Part shown: piece after piece, positions 7,143 to 10,210 of the stretch
Position numbering within the stretch: the first letter of the stretch is position 1
Layout: every line of letters starts with the position of its first letter
DNA from: Polyrhizophydium stewartii
Lineage: Eukaryota > Chytridiomycota > Chytridiomycetes > Rhizophydiales
Assembly: GCA_027604665.1 (NCBI GenBank)
Contig: JADGIZ010000675.1
Location: 1-10,210, forward strand
DNA: 10,210 nt
Reading direction: 5' to 3'
Made by a program: the position numbers and the translations under genes
Notes under the pieces: model-generated
Told to the model about the DNA's origin: nothing
Databases searched by the model: none
The model's input: the letters and a program-made list of their open reading frames with translations, nothing else

Positions 7143-10100
7143 TCAAATAGCGAGGAGCGCATCAATGTACCGTGTGCTGCGATGCTTTGAGCGGACCGAC
7201 GTGAGGTGCTCGCGCATGACTTCCCTCGGGATGCAGGCCGCAGCGCCATGCTGCAGCGCACTGCACACGCACTCTTGAATCAGTGAGTTTGTATCGTCGA
7301 GGTGCACAACGAGCCCCTTGACCATCGTCTGCCAGTGCACCGAATCCAGCGCAACCTCGATGATGCAGCCGTTTGCGTCTTGGATGACCGAGAGTGTGCC
7401 GTCGGGCGACGAGGCGCGGAGCGGTGCCATTCGCGCGAGCCATGCCGCGATGCTCGTGAACAGAACGCTCCACGTCTGCGCACATCGCACGCGCAGAGTG
7501 TCCTGGGCATCGTCCATGCGTTTGAGCAACTCTGGATAGAGCTTCTTGAAATGGGCAGCTGTTTCAGGATATCAAGTTTGCAGCGACAAGCACCGAGGTC
7601 AGCGACATGCCTCGTGCACAGGCAGGAGCACGAGGGGCGTCCAGACTTGATCAAGAGGTGCCGAGAAACAAGTCTTACCGTTCCAAGAAAGCGGCGAGGC
7701 GAGAAGACGCGAGATGACATCTAGGCACGCATGGCGCGTGTCGATCTCGTCGTCATCCATGTTGCTGATGATGACGGGCACAATGTCGGTTTCCAGGCGC
7801 GCGTCGATCGCCGCGACGGTGAGCGATCCGATAAGTCCGGCGTCTGCGGATTCGGCAGTGACCGCGTCGAGCAAGGCGAGAAAGAGCGCCATGGACTTGC
7901 CGCGCAGAATGGCGGCCTTGCGGCCCGCGCGCCAGATGCAGTTGGGCAGCACAATATCGCCGATGAGCGCTTCGGAGTGCGCAGACAGCAGCTTGTGTGA
8001 GTTGAGCGGCGCCGCCGGATCGCGAACCATCTGTGTGAGAAGCAGCAGCGCTCTTCAGTTCAAGATCGGTGTTGAGTGGAGGAGGGGTCAGTCACGCTTA
8101 CCAAGCCAGTGCTGCACATCATAGCCCATATGCGATCGCTCACCGCTCGCGGACTTCGTAGTCACGTTCCTTGCCGGCGCACGATGCCAGCATCGGGACG
8201 ACTGCGTCGAGGCGTCCGCCAACAGCGGGTCCTGAGTTGACGAGCAAGACTTGAAGGACGCGCGGCTCTGCCGAGTGCTTGGTCCAGCTTGCGTGAGACT
8301 GTGCCAGCAGCGCCAGAGCCTGATCGAGGAACAGAGTGTGAAGCTCGGACACGCCAGCGACGCCGACCGCCTTGGAGAGCGCAGCCTGCGCGCTAGCTGT
8401 GATGCCGCGCATCTCGGTGTACCCGGGCATCTTGTCGTCGCCTGGAGCGCCTTTCAATTGTGCAAGTATCATGAAAAGCTTGAACGCAAGCGACTCTGCA
8501 AGCGGCGTCATCTTGGAGGTGATAGCCAACACACACTGACTTGTCTCCAGCAGCAAAAGAGAGTTTTCGCTTTGGATAAGCTCACGGTCGCAGAGCGCGT
8601 CGACAATGCGCGGCAGCTGGGGCTCGAGCGATGTGGCCGGCGCATCGAGAATCAGGCAGCGCGCTGTTCGCAGACAGCCAAGACGGAAACTGGTTGCTCC
8701 ACCGCTGCCGAGCGCGAGCTGCGGCAGGAGGATCGAGAATGTTGCGTCTGGATCGACATAAACGCCGAGAGCTTGCGCGACGCACTCTGCCTCGCGCATG
8801 ACGGCGGCGTCGTCACCAGCGAGGATCTTGAACAGTACGGGCAGAATCCCGCCTGTGTAGCCCGTTATCTGATCTTCGGTAAAGGGGATGAAAGCGCGCA
8901 GGATCTGTGCCGACTTGAGACGTGTATCGACGGTCCAGTCGGCCATGCCCTCGGTGAGTTTGCCGACGATCTTTTGGATGTTATCGCGCGCAAGGTGGCG
9001 CGAGCCGACCCGCGGGCGATCTGTAGCGCACCAGAGAGCGTGAGTTGTGGGCCTACGTGGCGCGGCTGAGGCACTCGAGACTCACTCGGCAGGTGGTTCC
9101 ATCCGTCCGAGTAGTCCATTTCGTCCTTGATGCGTGACTCCCACTCGCGCTCGTAGAGCGCGCCGACTTGGTCCATGAGGGCGTAGGACAGCTCGCGCAA
9201 CTTGGGCATCTCGTCGGTCATACCGCTGAGCAGCAGCGGCAGGATCTTGTACCCATACGTGTACCTGTCGATGAGCTCCATGAGCCATTTGTAGGCGGTG
9301 CGGTAGAGCGTCTCGCGGACGGCAGCCGCCTTGTCCATGCTGACGGCGCGCAGCGTGTCAAGCGAAGCGTCGAGTCCGGCGGCATCGACGAGAATCGCGG
9401 CCCCCAGGGCTTCGATGGCGACGGTGCGCACGCTCGAGTGCCGATGGTGCAGCACGGGAAGGATCGCCTTTGCGACGGCGTCACCGTGGAACGCGACGGG
9501 GCGGGCGTTGTGCTTGCACAGCTCGATGACGAGGCGGCAAGAGTCCTGCCATTGACCAGATCAGCTCGCGAAAGCAGGGCGAGTGCTCTGGGATGGAGGG
9601 TGTCGGTCTGCCGCACCTTCTTGACATCCGGAAACGAGTCGGCGAGCGTGCGGGCCAGGATCTTGACTGTGTCCTCGACAAAGGGGGAAAAGCCGGCCTT
9701 GGAACCTTCGACCATTTCGAGCAGCGCGCGGAGCATGAGCAGGCGGATCTCCTCGGACGGCTCGACGATCTCGGGCTGGCCGAGTCGGGCAACAAAGGCG
9801 GGCATGATGTATGGCAGGAAGGGGATGATCGAGTCGACGCGGCGAGCGAATCTGGCGGCGGTTGAGGGTCAGAGGCAGCAAGCGAGTCGTACAGACCAGA
9901 CAGCCGTGACTGGCCAGACAGCAAGGCGAGCCGTGCAGGTGCGCACCCGCCGACGGTGACGACCGCGAGCTCGCGGCACTTTTCGACGGGGTCCGCGAGG
10001 GCACGCAGGACGGGCTTGGAGATGCCTGCAAAGACCTTGGCAAGTACGCGCGGGTCGAGAGGGGGCTTGCGGGCAAGCGTCTCGGCCTGGATGTGCTCGA

Positions 10101-10167
10101 GGGCCCTGCGCTTTGCGGCGCGGTCCGAGGTGGGCTCGCTCAGGACGTTGACGTCGCGCTGGACAGC
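7143..10167 (-). CDS. DNAAF5: DNAAF5/HEATR2-like dynein axonemal assembly factor, HEAT-repeat protein (5' exon outside window)
   Basis: HEAT-repeat cytoplasmic factor needed for preassembly of axonemal dynein arms in organisms with motile cilia. Exons on the - strand: 10167-9947, 9851-9617, 9545-9086, 9020-8144, 8052-7679, 7558-7143 (TGA 7145-7143); 2583 nt, 860 aa plus a missing start. Phases agree at all five junctions. The family is recognised from collinear blocks along its whole length: ALADPVEKCRELAV near the start, DSIIPFLPYIMP with VEPSEEIRLLML, MELIDRYTYGYKILPLLLSG, RPRVGSRHLARDNI with DTRLKSAQIL, LPNCIWRAGRKAA, LYPELLKRMDD, LVVHLDDTNSLIQE and the C-terminal HRSTRYIDALL. Length matches the usual ~855 aa. 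An in-frame TAG lies just before 10167, and a splice acceptor (ACAACCTAG) with a GCTGAC branch-like site sits there, so the short first exon with the start codon lies past the right edge. No signal or membrane segment. Alternative: another HEAT/ARM protein, unlikely given the C-terminal match. Confidence 0.92.
7559..7678 (-). other. DNAAF5 last intron
   Basis: This 120 bp intron on the - strand has donor GTAAGA and acceptor GAAACAG; phase 1. It joins SPLSWN to AAHFKKLYPELLKRMDD. An in-frame TGA within it prevents read-through. Confidence 0.9.
8053..8143 (-). other. DNAAF5 intron
   Basis: This 91 bp intron has donor GTGAGC, a GACTGAC branch-like site and acceptor CTGAAG; phase 2. It joins DYEVRER to ALLLLLTQMVRD and removes in-frame stops on both sides. 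An AG two bases downstream would break frame. Confidence 0.87.
9021..9085 (-). other. DNAAF5 intron, shortest in the window
   Basis: This 65 bp intron has donor GTGAGT and acceptor GCTACAG; phase 1. It joins GWNHLP to NRPRVGSRHLARDN, restoring a conserved family block. Confidence 0.9.
9546..9616 (-). other. DNAAF5 intron with GTGCGG donor
   Basis: This 71 bp intron has donor GTGCGG, a GCTGATC branch-like site and acceptor TGGCAG; phase 0. It joins DSFPDVKK to DSCRLVIEL. The donor is the same variant as in XPF intron 4. Confidence 0.85.
9852..9946 (-). other. DNAAF5 intron with GTGCGC donor
   Basis: This 95 bp intron has donor GTGCGC, a CTCTGAC branch-like site and acceptor CGCCAG; phase 2. 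It joins AVVTVG to GFARRVDSIIPFLPY. The first frame stays open through the intron by composition, so only the switch to the conserved frame reveals it; the donor is the least certain of the set. Confidence 0.75.
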
Positions 10168-10210
10168 CTAGGTTGTTGTTGTCAGCACGGCGCTCGGGGC
10201 ATCTGGCGGG
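10168..10210 (-). other. Probable intron 3' end upstream of DNAAF5 exon 10167-9947
   Basis: Read on the - strand, this edge segment ends in ACAACAACCTAG at the exon border and contains a GCTGAC branch-like site, as expected for an intron running in from outside the window. An in-frame stop (TAG) at the border rules out simple extension of the exon. Confidence 0.6.

Noticed and set aside
9168..9959. 263-codon + strand frame opposite DNAAF5 (and similar ones at 8251-9069 and 7302-7724)
   Set aside because: These are antisense to conserved DNAAF5 exons and show no recognisable motifs; the DNAAF5 exons explain the region fully.
1..10210. A novel defence, CRISPR, toxin or secondary-metabolite system
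   Set aside because: No regularly spaced direct repeats, transposase, toxin-antitoxin pair or biosynthetic enzyme is seen; the four genes are ordinary eukaryotic genes, two of them housekeeping families.

Overview
This window is eukaryotic nuclear DNA: GC-rich, gene-dense, with short spliceosomal introns (65 to 129 bp, GT...AG, mostly GTGAG donors, several with a CTGAC/CTGAT-like branch site). It carries four protein-coding genes and no RNA gene, mobile element, CRISPR array or bacterial-type signal that I could support. The compact layout and short introns suggest a fungus. The dynein-arm assembly factor gene suggests a lineage that builds, or recently built, a motile flagellum, such as Blastocladiomycota or Chytridiomycota. 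The placement is inference; a GC-rich zygomycete lineage is not excluded by sequence alone.

Layout, left to right. (1) The 3' end of an uncharacterised Ser/Ala/Gly-rich protein, + strand, running in from the left edge to 1380, with one intron. (2) A single-exon gene on the - strand (3059 to 1467, 530 aa) encoding a protein made almost wholly of four divergent copies of a ~100-120 aa domain of unknown function. (3) On the + strand, 3279 to 7019, a full-length XPF/Rad1/ERCC4 structure-specific DNA repair endonuclease (8 exons, 1019 aa) with intact nuclease motif and C-terminal HhH2 domain. (4) On the - strand, from beyond the right edge to 7143, a HEAT-repeat protein best explained as DNAAF5/HEATR2, the cytoplasmic dynein axonemal assembly factor (6 exons visible, 860 aa; only the extreme N-terminus is missing).

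Genes 1 and 2 converge on an 86 bp AT-rich spacer. Gene 2 and XPF diverge from a 219 bp GC-rich spacer that must hold both promoters. XPF and DNAAF5 converge with 123 bp between stop codons. The genes do not form a pathway: XPF acts in nucleotide excision and crosslink repair, DNAAF5 in flagellar dynein preassembly. I reconstructed the exon models by following reading frame and family conservation across splice sites. In the XPF and DNAAF5 models every junction keeps phase and the summed exon lengths are multiples of three.

The least explained content is the four-repeat protein of gene 2 and the tail of gene 1.
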